Assembly (NCBI GenBank): GCA_027405735.1
Contig: JAPEHQ010000001.1
Span: 1,550,001 to 1,614,000 of the forward strand
Reading direction: 5' to 3'
DNA: 64,000 nucleotides
From: Mucor racemosus
Taxonomy: Eukaryota > Mucoromycota > Mucoromycetes > Mucorales > Mucoraceae
The notes under the pieces are model-generated. The model worked only from the letters and a program-made list of their open reading frames with translations, was not told the origin of the DNA and did no database searches. Numbering within the stretch: position 1 is the first letter of the stretch; each line of letters opens with the position of its first letter. The translations under genes and the position numbers were made by a program. Below, piece by piece: positions 34,601 through 46,192 of this stretch.

Positions 34601-35970
34601 GCAATTCTACTATTATGCACACATGGGATTAATGTCATGCACATGGACAGAATCTATAATTTTGCGCATACAGGCTTAGCGTTGTGCTCGTGTGCAGTTT
34701 ATTTTGTTGTGCCCATGTCTATCTTGTTATCTTTTTAGCCATATTCAGTGGGCACAACAGGTCGGCCGTAGTAGTGTATATTATTTTATGTGGTATTGCT
34801 ATGATAGTATTTGACATTTCTAGTTTTTATGAATAGATTTTTTTAGGTAAATAGTAGTAGCTAAAACTAGTAAACACTGCTATATTAATTGATAATGTGC
34901 TTTGCATTTCAACTATGTGGATTATCGCTGAAAATTGATCAAAAGGAGGCTGAATTTGGTTTTTATGAATATTGATATTATGAGAAAATGATGAAGGAAA
35001 TGAGGATATTCTTCGACAAAGTGGTTCAAATGATTGTATAAAAGGTAATTAAGAGTATTTAGAGCTTTTATGAACTGAACATATTGCATTTTGCAGCAAA
35101 AATACGTAGGTTGCTTTATTGTTATGAGGCTTATTTTCCTTTTTATTGGTTCAATATCTATATCTATGCTCTAAATGCTACACGTCTATATCTATTTCAT
35201 CAAGCATAACATCCTTCTTATTTATTGGTTGCCTATAGTACAGTTTGATCAAGCAAAGAGTATTATTTTATTTTTTAATACAATAAACAAATTTATATAA
35301 TATTATGTAAAGATTTGACCCAAATTATTTTATAAATTTGCAAAAACCAAAAGCCCTAAATAATATTGATGCATGTATTAATTTCTAAAACGTACGTATC
35401 CCTAAACTATAATTTTGCGTGCAATTATTGTAATTACATGCATTTTTTTGATTTTTCAGTACTTTTATTTTGCACGCATTTTGTTGTAAAAAACTGCGCA
35501 TTAATTGCACACATTTCCTACATAATAGTAAAAGTATTGATATCTGATATAAGAAACTCCTAAAGTACTACGTTTATCCAGCAATTAGCAAGAACGCTTG
35601 GACCTCAATTATAACACCATATTATTTCATCACAGCGGTTAATCAACCAAGAAGCTATAAAATCAACATTCAAGCACATTTAGCGCAGCATTAAAACAAG
35701 GTAACTCACATGCTCTGCAAGCGCGGTTAAATTATGATTAAACCATTTCAATCCATAGATTACTATCAAACAGATCTAATAGTCCAATAGTGCCTTAAAT
35801 TACATCTCATCAGGATCTCAATGTCAAATCAATATAAAAGGCTATATTTTTATATCTAAATAAACGATGTCTAGTTTTTATTATACAGTTGAGGAACTGA
35901 TTTATTACTCATTCTCTTTTAACTGTATTCTTTTTTAAATATTATTTATCAAACCTGAAAATATACGACA
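31602..35970. other. Unique AT-rich core between the inverted arms (4.37 kb)
   Basis: No convincing gene. It contains several exact TGCACGCA words in both orientations, a ~104-113 bp tandem repeat (34188-34455) and a loose run of TATTATGCACA/CATGGG motifs (34540-34700). Short frames at 31945-32139, 32401-32670, 34544-34738 and 35366-35563 have no recognisable features. Confidence 0.7.
34188..34455 (+). repeat. Tandem repeat of ~104-113 bp, about 2.5 copies
   Basis: Units begin with CCACCAACACYTCC at 34188, 34301 and 34405 and include ACCATCACACTRGAT and GGRTATAAGCAA. Moderately diverged. Confidence 0.85.
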
Positions 35971-36541
35971 GAAACATACATTTTTTTACCAGAAAAACCG
36001 TCTATCATATCATAGATTTATTAAAAAATTACAAAAACGAGCCCGTAGAGCGACACCGTAATTGAGCATAGCAAGTGTAGTAAACTACATATACCAAGTT
36101 TGTTTAGTAATCAAATTGATCTTAGTCAACATCTAAGATCTAATAACTTTAAATCACACAAAACTTTAAAATGTCAAATTGTACCACTGGTACTTCCAAA
36201 CTAGGAACTAAACCATGAAGATCTTGCTTCAAGGTCTTATTACTGTATTATTAATAGAATTAGAAAATAGTATATATATCACAAAGGCTATGGTAATCCA
36301 TAAACCTTTGCTTTTACTTTATATCTTAAATAAATATCAAAGAGTTATAATTGTAGTCGCAACGCTTTTTTTGTTTAATTACTATTCTTGTAGCAGCAAG
36401 ATTGAACGGCTAAGTCTCTTATACTATGGTATAAATAAGCTTTAAATAAAAATGCGTTTTTTTTTTTACTTTTCTTATATCTAACCACGTACGGTCTGAA
36501 AATTCAGTTTTTGTCGCGAACATTTTCGGGGCTCATTTTAT
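35971..36541 (-). repeat. Inverted repeat, right arm, old innermost segment
   Basis: Diverged mirror of 31344-31601, interrupted by a 319-bp insertion at 36076-36394. Confidence 0.85.
36076..36394. mobile_element. 319-bp insertion flanked by AGCAAG direct repeats
   Basis: Absent from the mirror copy, where the flanks are joined around a single CTTGCT (AGCAAG on the other strand). AGCAAG occurs at 36070-36075 and 36395-36400. No terminal inverted repeats that I can see and no gene. It looks like a small insertion with a 6-bp duplication. Confidence 0.55.
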
Positions 36542-38346
36542 CCTTACCAACACTCATGATTTTGATCAAAAAATAGAAAAATCAAATTTTGATACCAAAA
36601 TCAACGTTTAAATATATTACATTGTGAGAGAAAATTGTAGCCATAACTAATATGCATTTTATAAAAGCTTAATATTAAAAGTCAAGTAGTGAAATTTTGT
36701 ACTTTTCTCCCAAAAACGGTTTTTTGGTTAAAGGATTTTCATGTAATATTTTACAATAAAAATGTTTGTTATTTTTTATTGAACCAATAGAGCGCTAAAT
36801 TCTGCATATGTGTATATTTTTTGGTTTTATAATTGGTAGTATAATTAACTCTAGAGTTGCAAAACTAAAAAAAAAAAAAATTAAAAAATGTCAAAATTGA
36901 TGATCTGGACAAAAATAATTTTCTAAATTAATATTCCGCTTACAAGCCTTGTAAGTCTTAAAAATAAGTGATTTTATAATACTTGAGAACTTTTTTAAGA
37001 ATTTACGATGCTGTATCCACTTGATTCAAGCTTATTATTGTAAATCTTTATACATGTTAATATTGTGTGGTAATTTATCTGATGCTAATATAGTTTTACT
37101 TTATAATTATTGCGCTAGAAGTAATTTATATTACGTTTTAGTCTTACCTCTCCAATATTATAAAGATAAACATGGCCATCACTGGAACCTATTATTGCCA
37201 CATTTTATTACCCTCTTTGTCCCAAGCCAATTTATTCAATACTTTACCAGAACAAACTTACTTTTGACCTATAAAAATGATTTATTAGTGAAATCAATTA
37301 ACAAGCTAATAAGTAATAATTATGGTGTACCTTTGATAGTCCGTAGTGGTATACAAGATAACAGCTTGTTTTCCTCTTCTTGGCTGTTGGCCACTAAATA
37401 GAAACAACTATTTTTTAGAAACTAAATAAATTAACATGAGTTTATTCATTCATTCAAATCAAATCAATACTATACATAATTTATAATCACCAATTTTTAG
37501 CAGGTAGATATCAAATTTATACCAAAAAAGTATTGATTATAACGAAGATGATGAAAAAAATGACTAAGTCTTGAATGCTTTTATTTCGAGAAAAATAATA
37601 TTATAACGCGCCATTAACATTAACAGTTAATAATCTATTTCCAAATAAATAATAGGAAAAAATGTAATTGTACCTGCTGCTTAATTTCAGTTTATAAAAG
37701 ATGATATTGGTCTTTTGTTGTAGTTTTAAACATAAAGAAAGGAGCTGAGGAAAGTGTGGAAGAATAAAGAAAAATAATCCTAAATTAGTCATTTTTGTGT
37801 TACGAGCAGAAAACTTACAAAGGCATAAATACTTTTAGTATTATCAAACAGGTTGTTGTCGTTGTTCCCATTTGGTTACTGAAAGAAGAACATGGGCAAA
37901 ACTCTTTCAAACCCCAAATTTTAAATTAATATATCTCGTCAATAAGGCAATTCTGTTGAATCAGAGTAACTCACATCTGCTTTAAACCATTCAAATTATC
38001 TTCGTTATTAATTATATTATAGTTGATATACTTTAAATAATAAATTGACTAAGAAACCTTGATCTTATTGCTCTGCTCATATGGGTTGCCTGATCCGCAT
38101 AAAAGTTTTTATTCTGCCCATCTGTACAGATCATTATCCCCATGGGAAGCATTGTTCGGCCGTAGTGAATCTTAGCAGAAGTTTGTTTTCAGAAACAGTA
38201 TTTATCCATTCAACATTGTCCCGGCTACAAATTTTATTAAATAACGCAAGGATGATGGTTACTATAATAGTGATTGTTTCATAAATTTGAATGATGCAGA
38301 AATGACCAGCCTAAAATTCAGAAACCGCATTGAAATAAAAATAAGT
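36542..38346 (-). repeat. Large inverted repeat, right arm, inner young segment
   Basis: Mirror of 29534-31343, nearly identical. The open frame 37021-37401 extends further than its partner because of a small difference; no domain is recognised. Confidence 0.95.
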
Positions 38347-39585
38347 CCAAATTGCTCAGTAACAATAACAGATGTTGCAGAGACGAGACCAGACATGTCA
38401 AAAACGGTGTTTAATCTTTGAGAAGAGAGGCAGATGTTGAAGAAAAACGACTAAATATGTCCAAAAAACGATTAGATTACGAAGAAAATAGAATATACTA
38501 CGTTTTAGAAACATACCAGAAAGATTAAATCTTGCAGAAAAGAGACCAGACGCTAAAAAAAAAAGAGAAGGGCTATAGCAGAGTTGAGACATCAGCTATT
38601 AATTCCAATCATTTTGACTCTTAAACCCTGGCCAAGGGTGAGCCAAAAATCAGATAGTAAACAGCTGATAACTCAATAGCTACCAACTGTTAGTTCAAAT
38701 CATTTTGACTCTTAAACCCTGACCAAGGGTGAGCCAAAAATCAGATAGCAAATAGCTGATAACTCAATAGCTACCAACCGTTAGCTCAAATCATTTCGAC
38801 TCTTAAACCCTGACCAAGGGTGTGCCAAAAATCAGATAGTAAACAGCTGATAACCGCAGGTAAATAATCAAAAGAACCAAACGCAGATAGAATAAACCCC
38901 GTACCAGGATGAGCTAAATGAAAGTTAAACAAGAGCAGCTTACTTGTTTTTCTGTTACTCAAACCTAGAATACTAGGAAAGTTTGTGATAGAAGCTTCGT
39001 TAAAATTTCACGCACCAGGCGTTACTTTAACGTCGAAACTCCCATCTAACCTTCAGCAGCTACGTATGAAACTTTATCTTTCAAGATACTATAGTAGACC
39101 TTAGCCAACGGATAAGGCATGTACAAGATAGACTCGTGATTCCACCAAACCATAAGGTTTTGCTTCATCAAATTTACCTGGTTGTTAAAAAAAACAAAAA
39201 AAACAGGGGGCCTTCGTGTTTAAAATGAAACCAGGAAGTTTGTATTTTGTTGATGACATCTTTAAAATTATGCGTAATTTCATTGGAAAGCTGTTTAGAA
39301 ACTTGAATCACACAGTATTATTTACAATGACTTGTGTCATGGAAATCATTGCTTCAAAGAGCAGTATTATATATTTATGATACACATTGTAACTGATAGC
39401 TACTTTGTTGTTTTTGTTTCAGCAAAGAGTATTGATTTTTCGTCGAGATAATCAAAAAAATAGTTTATATTACAGCTTAAACCATATATTACCTGGGTTC
39501 CAAAATTAATTTTCCAAATCGACCGAAAAACGGTTCAAAAAGCAAAATCGTTTAATGGCTCATGAACCGCAAAGTAACTTGACCT
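38347..39585 (-). repeat. Large inverted repeat, right arm, outer segment
   Basis: Mirror of 24358-25596, nearly identical, containing the 91-bp tandem units at 38595-38853. At 38346/38347 it is fused to the inner segment, whereas the left arm has 3.94 kb there. Confidence 0.95.
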
Positions 39586-40540
39586 AGCATATTAAATAGT
39601 TTTTATACAGTTTTAAATTCTGCATCTATCTGTATAAAATTTGAAAAAATGTTTCACGTAAAATTTTGCGCAAAATGCAATTGAAATTTTGAAGATTTTT
39701 TGAATATGCACATCACTTTTTATAAGCATATTTAAAATATAATAAACGGCAATGATGCACAAAAAAATTATCTATCGATCGAGCTATTATTTAACGTTTT
39801 ATCTACATTTTCTGTAGAGAAAACAAGATTTTTGTCCAAATTTTTTCAGTTTCAGAATTTGGGATGAGGGTATACAAGGGGAAAATGGATGCTAGAAATG
39901 GCAGTACCTTTTCGTACACATTTTTGACGATATCTCCACGAAAAATCAATATTTTGAAAAACTCTAAATCTTGTCTGAGAGAGCTCAACGAGCTTAATGA
40001 CTTGAATAAAAAAAAATGTTGCTCAATTTAACCAATATTCTGAAACCTACTATAGAAATGCCAAAAAAAATAAAAAAAAATGAAAGTGCTCAGAATTTTT
40101 TTATATTCAAATATGTTATAGAACACTTTAAAACAAGTAAGTTTTATTATTAAAGAGTGTTAATATTGTTTAGTAGTTTGTAGAGATATGAAGCCTCAAA
40201 GTTTTAATATTTAGCAGTGAAATACGCGTAAAAAATCTGAAACCTTAGCACTGAAAAATTAATACCAACTGCAAAAAATAGGATATTTCCGGATACTTGT
40301 TTTTGGATTAAAGGTGAACATCTCAGGTACATTGGTATATAATTTTTTCTTGGTGTTATTTAGTGAAAAAAAAAGTAGAACAGGGATGAAAAGCGGGACC
40401 CAGTTTTCAAGGAAAAAGCAGTAAATTTTACGTGTTTTTAAATCTTTTGTGAGATGTAAAGTAAATTTAGGAATAGGCAGCAGAATGCGACCAATTTATA
40501 TATGCTTAACGGTGTCAAAGATATATCCTAATAAGTGTTT
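39586..40540 (+). repeat. Dispersed old repeat, copy 2
   Basis: From ~39855 to ~40510 it matches the reverse complement of ~53490-54130 at moderate identity. An example is AAATTTAGGAATAGGCAGCA followed by GAATGCGACCAATTTATATATG against GGTAGCATAATGCAATCAAT on the other copy. Its first ~250 bp match copy 1 at 28.9 kb. No ORF survives. Confidence 0.75.
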
Positions 40541-41301
40541 CGTATGAGGTTAGCTATAGAAAAGAGGGCACACAGCGATTTTGAAAATTGGAAACTTTGG
40601 AAATCAACTTTTTCCACGTTGGACACTTAACAATAATTCCATAGCATTTCTTCACATATTCCACTTCCTAAAATGTGGAATGAGATGCCTATAATGCAAG
40701 CAAATCAGATAAAAAGAATTTCAACATCATAAAATGTATAATTTTATTATTCAAAGCGAAGAGTATAGCGATTGGTTATGATCAAGTACAAAAGAAATGA
40801 CAACGATTGTATCAGAGTTTGAGAGACGACGTGCATTAAACAATAGAAGCATGTTATATGCTGATTTTTTGTGTAAAAAAATGGCCATGAATTTGTATGT
40901 TTATGTAATACTATTGTACGTGGTGAAACACAGTTACATGATGAATTCAAAAAATCGGTAATCCTCTATGGTGTACACTTTTCTATCAATATCGCAATAA
41001 TTGGTTTCTTTTTGAATAATGCGTGCAGATCCTTGATGCTAACCAAAGTAATTCCAACTATATATAGCATTCTATAATTGTATTTTCTAACAAAAAAAAA
41101 AATCACTTGCTTGAAAAAAAAGCAGATCGTCATTTAAATTGGTACGACATAAAATAACATTTTTATTTATAACAATTTACACAGGAAAAAAGAAGAAAGG
41201 AAACGGAAAATATTAAATGCTTTATATTAGGGTGTAAAGATTAGAGAAGAAAAAAAATAGCAATATGTATAGATAGATATAAAGATGATGACGAGAAAAT
41301 A
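40541..41301. other. Intergenic, 3' of the glycosyltransferase-like gene
   Basis: AT-rich, no gene seen. Probably contains the 3' UTR of the minus-strand gene that ends at 41302. Confidence 0.5.
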
Positions 41302-42648
41302 TTACCAATCATACATTGGTATGATGCGACAATTTCTGGTAGTTGTATTATGAACACTGACATATGTATGGACCTGAGCAGCCCAGGCGGCCGTTTTCAA
41401 AAAGCCATCTTTTTCTTGACCCACTAAATAATCCATTCTAGAAAGTATAAACCAATCCATAAATGTACGAGCATAATCCCTAACAAGTCGGTCATCACCC
41501 GAATCAAATATACTATGATCTAAACTATTTTCTGATTCTTGATCCAAGTCTGCAAATCCATAACCTTCTGCTACTGCATGAACAGCTACATGTTGATGCT
41601 TATTCAATTCTGTACGAAGTGTTGCTAGTAAATTTCGATTTGGTGCAGAGATAAAGACATGGCAGTTATCTGTATGTTTATGACATACATTAGCAATATG
41701 TGCACAGAGACAGATTGCTTCTTCTTGTGTGCTATATTTGCCAACTCGAAGACCAATACGCAGCCAGCCTTTGGTTGCAAATTCTGGTGTCACCGGACTA
41801 TTGTCGGGGTCAAAGGGAGATAAGCTTTCACTGAGTTCTAGTTTCCCACCCATAAGCTCACGATAAGGCTCTAAATGTGCCTTTAAATCAGAGGATGGTT
41901 TAGAGAATAATAATCTACTGGCAAGCCAAAACCAATCTGATTTCTGCAAAAGGTGGTTTAAGCGATACTTGTCTCGAAGTGGTTTCATCCAACGATTTTC
42001 TTTCAAATCAAGCCAATTTCCTTCCCATTGACTTGCTTTTACAATTGTTATTCCATCTGTTTGATAATCATCCATGAATCGACGTTGTACTAGCTCAGCA
42101 GTTGATAATGAAGCTTCTGATTTGATCTGATGAGCTTCTGCACGTTCTAAATAATAGTTTGCTTGATCGACATTCATGCTCATATAAGATGGCGAGGATT
42201 CAAAAAACCATTCCATTTTAGCTGGAAAAGTCATGTCGTATGCAAAAGCAGAACCTTGCTGCAGCATAGAAAAGTAATAAGCGTTAACAATGTTGATTAG
42301 ACGATTATCTAAAGAGCCGCAAGCAGTTGTATCTTGATTACATGTGTACAAAACAAGTAATGGTGGAGTAGAATAAGGTGGAGTTCTATTAGCTACATAG
42401 CCTAAACGAATATGAGCTAAAGCTGATGAAAGAAGCTGTCGACGAGTAGGTGTGAAGCGATCGAATTTATGACCTATTCCACTTTTAAATGATGATTTTG
42501 ATTTGAATGTTTGCTGATAATGAGATTGTTGCTTTAATTTTTCAGCGTGAAAAGTAGTATCCCAGGAAGAAACGAGATAAATTGAAATAAGAACGAGTGC
42601 TATTAGGCTTGCCCAACCTTTTGATTTTAATGTACGTAAAAGGGTCAT
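41302..42648 (-). CDS. Type II membrane glycosyltransferase-like protein (fucosyltransferase-like)
   Basis: A 448-aa intronless frame. It has a short cytosolic start, one membrane helix at ~residues 12-28 (WASLIALVLISIYLV) and a large lumenal domain, the layout of a Golgi type II enzyme. The C-terminal half has GLRVG, CHVFISAPNRNLLATLR, HVAVHAVAEGYG, DDRLVRDYARTFMDWFILSR, MDYLVG and a final Ala-rich helix. This order (a substrate-donor loop followed by D-x(5)-LS-x-D-x-LVG) is like GT-B fucosyltransferases of the plant/NodZ/O-fucosyl group, and Mucoromycota have fucose in their walls. That is a resemblance, not proof. Upstream, a CTCTCTATCTCTCTCT tract at 42660-42680 is probably the 5' UTR. 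A GT49 gene lies 1.8 kb away on the other strand. Confidence 0.55.
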   Translation of the reverse strand: MTLLRTLKSKGWASLIALVLISIYLVSSWDTTFHAEKLKQQSHYQQTFKSKSSFKSGIGHKFDRFTPTRRQLLSSALAHIRLGYVANRTPPYSTPPLLVLYTCNQDTTACGSLDNRLINIVNAYYFSMLQQGSAFAYDMTFPAKMEWFFESSPSYMSMNVDQANYYLERAEAHQIKSEASLSTAELVQRRFMDDYQTDGITIVKASQWEGNWLDLKENRWMKPLRDKYRLNHLLQKSDWFWLASRLLFSKPSSDLKAHLEPYRELMGGKLELSESLSPFDPDNSPVTPEFATKGWLRIGLRVGKYSTQEEAICLCAHIANVCHKHTDNCHVFISAPNRNLLATLRTELNKHQHVAVHAVAEGYGFADLDQESENSLDHSIFDSGDDRLVRDYARTFMDWFILSRMDYLVGQEKDGFLKTAAWAAQVHTYVSVHNTTTRNCRIIPMYDW

Positions 42649-43071
42649 GAAATAAAATTCTCCCTCTCTCTATCTCTCTCTGATTTTGATATTGGAAAAA
42701 GATTGAATAAAGAAGATTTGGAATATTTGTAGAGTGGTTGAATAAAGAGAAAAAGAAAATTTTTAAAGGAGTCTATTTTTTGGGTAAATAAGGGTCAAAG
42801 CAGGTAAGAGACACTCTTTTCATCTATACCTCGTGTCACGTGTCAAGTATGCATTTGTAGATGTAGCACAATTTATACAGTAAAAAGGTCTAAAGAATTG
42901 GACTTTATTGGAATTTTATTCCTTGTGATACATGTCTAAATAGTTGGAAAGCGATTGAATAGGTGTTCTTTTTTAGTCCATGAGATCTTCCATTAAACAA
43001 CAGCAAAGTAAACTTGACAAACTAATTCAATTTCATTAATATTTCTATTATTTCGATATAAAATCCATTCA
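42649..43071. other. Intergenic between two minus-strand genes
   Basis: Promoter and 5' UTR of the glycosyltransferase-like gene, and the 3' flank of the small Cys-tail protein gene. Nothing else seen. Confidence 0.5.
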
Positions 43072-43420
43072 TTACCATGCACAACAACAATTGCCACCGC
43101 CACTTTGCTGTTGTGGTTGTTGTTGAACCATCACTGGTTGTGGTGGCGGTCTGAAGTTTGTATAAAAAGTTAGCTTCCGATTTTAATCCATACGATTTTA
43201 GACTCAAAGGAAGGTTTCGTTCCAATATATAATACACTTACTGAGGTTGATAAGAATAACCATTGGGTTGTTGCGGGGGATAATAACCACCTTGCTGGGG
43301 TTGTCCACCATATGGTTGCTGTCCTCCATAAGGTTGTTGTTGATATCCATAGCCTTGTGATTGTGGTGCTGGCGGAGGTGGATAAAATTGTTGTTGAGGT
43401 ACTTGTTGTGGATATGACAT
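43072..43420 (-). CDS. Small Pro/Gln/Tyr-rich protein with Cys-rich tail
   Basis: The exons are 43420-43242 and 43150-43072 with a 91-bp GT-AG intron. The product is 85 aa. I chose the ATG at 43420 (MSYPQQV) because upstream DNA looks like a 5' UTR and the alternative ATG at 43498 would add a hydrophobic leader not expected here. The body is repeats of PYGGQQ/YGYQQQP and PQQ, ending SGGGNCCCAW. Such PQ-rich proteins with a terminal Cys cluster are common in fungi and resemble CYSTM-type stress proteins, whose Cys tail is thought to associate with membranes; this one has no long hydrophobic helix. Function unknown. The second exon gives a plausible end only with the intron removed. Confidence 0.7.
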
Positions 43421-44432
43421 ATTTGTAATACTAAAAAGAAAAAGATAAAGAAGAAGGTTTAAAAGAAAAGGCAATAAAGAGGCAGTATTGTATTCCAATT
43501 TTCCTCTTCCGATGTTGTAGTAATTGTAAAACTATAGAAACTGCAGCAAGCATCAACGGATTTTAGGCGGGGAATTTCCTTAAATCGCCATGTCAAGATT
43601 ATATTCATACGCGCTTTTTTTTAGACCAAGGGTAAGTTGAAGTTGCTAAATGTTTACAAATAATGATGTAATGGTTGTTCATTTTACTTTATAATCTTTC
43701 ATAATGCATTGCAGCAGAAAATGATGAATTCAGGTACGAAAATTGGTTGCCTAGCAACAAAGATCAAAAGTAAACTGCCAGGAAAATTAATAGAAATAGA
43801 GAGATATAAATCTAATGAGTGTACGTACGTTGCGTTGATCAAGAGATAATTTGGAATTTCATGAGCAAGTAGAATTACATGTATGCCCCCTTTAAACTGA
43901 GATACGTTTCAGGGCAATTATGTGATAATAACAATATACAATTGATCATTACAGAGCAAATGTTGTATTTAAACAATATGATTTTTGCATAAACACTCTA
44001 GATATTCATATCAACCCGTTCAACCCTAATACTTTTAATATATTGTTGTGTAAATATAAAATGCAGCCAAGCAAGAAAAAATATAAACAAAAGATATATG
44101 TGTATTTGTATGCAAAAGGAGGCTTTTCTTTTCTTGATATATTGATTTTATTTGTACACTGTTCCATGCGTTTATACACATTTAACATAAACAAGCTCGC
44201 TGTAAATTCGGGAATCATTTGCTAAAAATAAATCAAAAATTTTAAACGCCTGTAAATTAGTCTTAAACTGCTATAAACATAGATGAAAGAGCGGTGATCA
44301 ATCAGAAAATAAGGAACCCCCTTAACAAGAAAGACTTTGTGCGACTCCCCGTTTATAATATAAAATATTATTTAATTTAGTCCAAGGGCTCCTATTGATT
44401 TTCTTTTTGTTCTTTTCTTTCTCTTTCAACTA
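43421..44432. other. Intergenic, divergent promoters
   Basis: About 1 kb between the small Cys-tail gene and the GT49 gene. No gene seen; overlapping short frames at 44006-44225 lack support. A CT-rich tract just before 44433 fits a core promoter. Confidence 0.5.
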
Positions 44433-45954
44433 ATGAAAATAAAGATGGATACAGTATCTACAAAGAAAAGTTTGAGTGGAGGAGTAAATCAAATAAATTC
44501 TTGGTTTGATCAACTGTTACCGCAATCATCTGTACTTCCACACCAACAACAACAACAACAACAACAACAGCAGGAATCAACAAAAAATACCATTTTAAAA
44601 TCTCGTTGGTTTAGATTATCTATTGTAGTATACATTTTATTTTCAATCTTGTTAACTGCTGCTCATGTTACTTCTTGGTTATTCTCTGGAAATCAAGCAA
44701 ATGTTTTGTATCATAAATCATTTAATTCTATGGATAATTTAAGTTACCAACGTACTTATGATGCAGGTAAACAAAATTTGTTTTTATATATTTTTCGTAC
44801 TAATACCATTTTAGAGGAATCTTATTCTTTACTCAGTAACATGTCGCATGGATTAAAAATGTCAAAATTATTTGCACAAGGTCATTATGACGCACTTAAA
44901 TACGTACAACCTTTCTGGCAGAGAGCGACAAAAGCACCTGAATCAAAGCAAGTGACATTTATTGTTACTACAACACCTAATACTTGGAAAGATCTCGTTC
45001 AAATGGCAAAAAACTGGGATGGACCTATTTCTGCTACTTTACATGTTTCCTCAAAGTTTGATAAAAATGTATTGTTAAGTATAGAATCAGAATACAAATC
45101 TAAACCCGAACTGTTTGAAAATGTCGATCTTCATCTTGTTGAAACACCAAACGGTATCGAAAAGATGGCATCTATCATGGTACCAGTAAATGTAGAAAGA
45201 AATCTAGCCCGTATTTACGCAAGATCTGATCACGTGTCTGATGTACCATTCAATATCGTAATTGCCACTGATTTGCGTCAAACACTTCAAAAGAATCAAG
45301 CTAAATACACCCAATTATTAAATCAAGGAGATATGTTGGTTATTCCAACATTCAAATTTGATAATGAACAGCATTTAAGTCAAATTCAAATACCACAAAC
45401 AAAGAAGGAACTGGTTGGTTTAGTTGAAGGAGAACATTTACTTGGTTTATACGATTCAAATTTCGAGTTAAATCAAGGACCTACAGAATTTAACAAGTGG
45501 AAAAAGGCCAACAACTTGTATGCAGTAACTGAATATACCATGGATTATGAACCAATTGTGATTCAAAGTAAAACTGTTCAACCTTGGTGTTCCGAACGAT
45601 TTGTAGACAAGAAATCTGCTTGTCTTTTATCCAGTTATTTAGCCGGAAACGACTTTTTCGTTCTACCCAATGATTTTGCTATTCAAAAGCCAAGCAATAA
45701 GAATACCGCCATATCAGATTTAGATGTAAGTCGTTGATTTTTTTATTTTTTTTTATTTTTTCTAAAACATAATTGAATAGAGCGTTATTGAAAAGAGATT
45801 ATATTCCAAGTTTTACTGGGAGCAATGTGTTTATCATGGCAGACAATTAGATGCTATGGGATTATGGAATTCTAAAAAATCAGAACATATTAGACAGCAA
45901 TGTTCTCGAGTAATTCAGAATTGGGGTAGAGGTTTAATTGGAAAACCTGAATAA
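44433..45954 (+). CDS. GT49 (LARGE-like) glycosyltransferase
   Basis: The exons are 44433-45725 and 45781-45954 with a 55-bp GT-AG intron. The product is 488 aa (a second ATG four codons in would also serve). It has a cytosolic tail with a Gln-10 run at ~38-48, one membrane helix at ~61-85 (LSIVVYILFSILLTAAHV) and a lumenal domain. The later part, YEPIVIQSKTVQPWCSERFV, DKKSACLLSSYLAGNDFFVL and PNDF, matches the end of the GT49 domain, where LARGE/B4GAT1-type enzymes have a Gly/Asn-rich loop and a conserved VLP-x-F-x-H. The usual final His is replaced here (FAIQ). The second exon adds ~57 residues with W/C-rich text (FYWEQCVYHGRQ). It likely acts in the Golgi on cell-wall or protein glycans; donor and acceptor are unknown. 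Confidence 0.75.
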
Positions 45955-46143
45955 TTTATATAATAATAAAAACAGACTAGATTGATTTTAACTCGTTGCG
46001 ATAATAACGTTGACCCGGCATATCTGGGAGAAAGGGGAAGGGGCGACCGGGGATATTTGGAATTTGAAAGGCCATTTTTTTTTATATTGTTTCGCATTTC
46101 TTTTTTCTTTTTATCTCTTTAATTTTGTGTTTCCAAACTTGAA

Positions 46144-46148
<5 letters not shown>

Positions 46149-46185
<37 letters not shown>
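46149..46185 (+). repeat. A37 homopolymer immediately before the velvet ATG
   Basis: Thirty-seven A's end 7 bp before the start codon. A T28 run lies in intron 2 (46591-46618). Runs this long are error-prone in sequencing and may exclude nucleosomes. Confidence 0.9.
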
Positions 46186-46187
<2 letters not shown>

Positions 46188-46192
46188 AGAGA

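Noticed and set aside
24358..39585. Inverted arms as one transposon with terminal repeats
   Set aside because: Arms lack defined ends, target duplications or coding capacity, and differ by a 3.94-kb segment.
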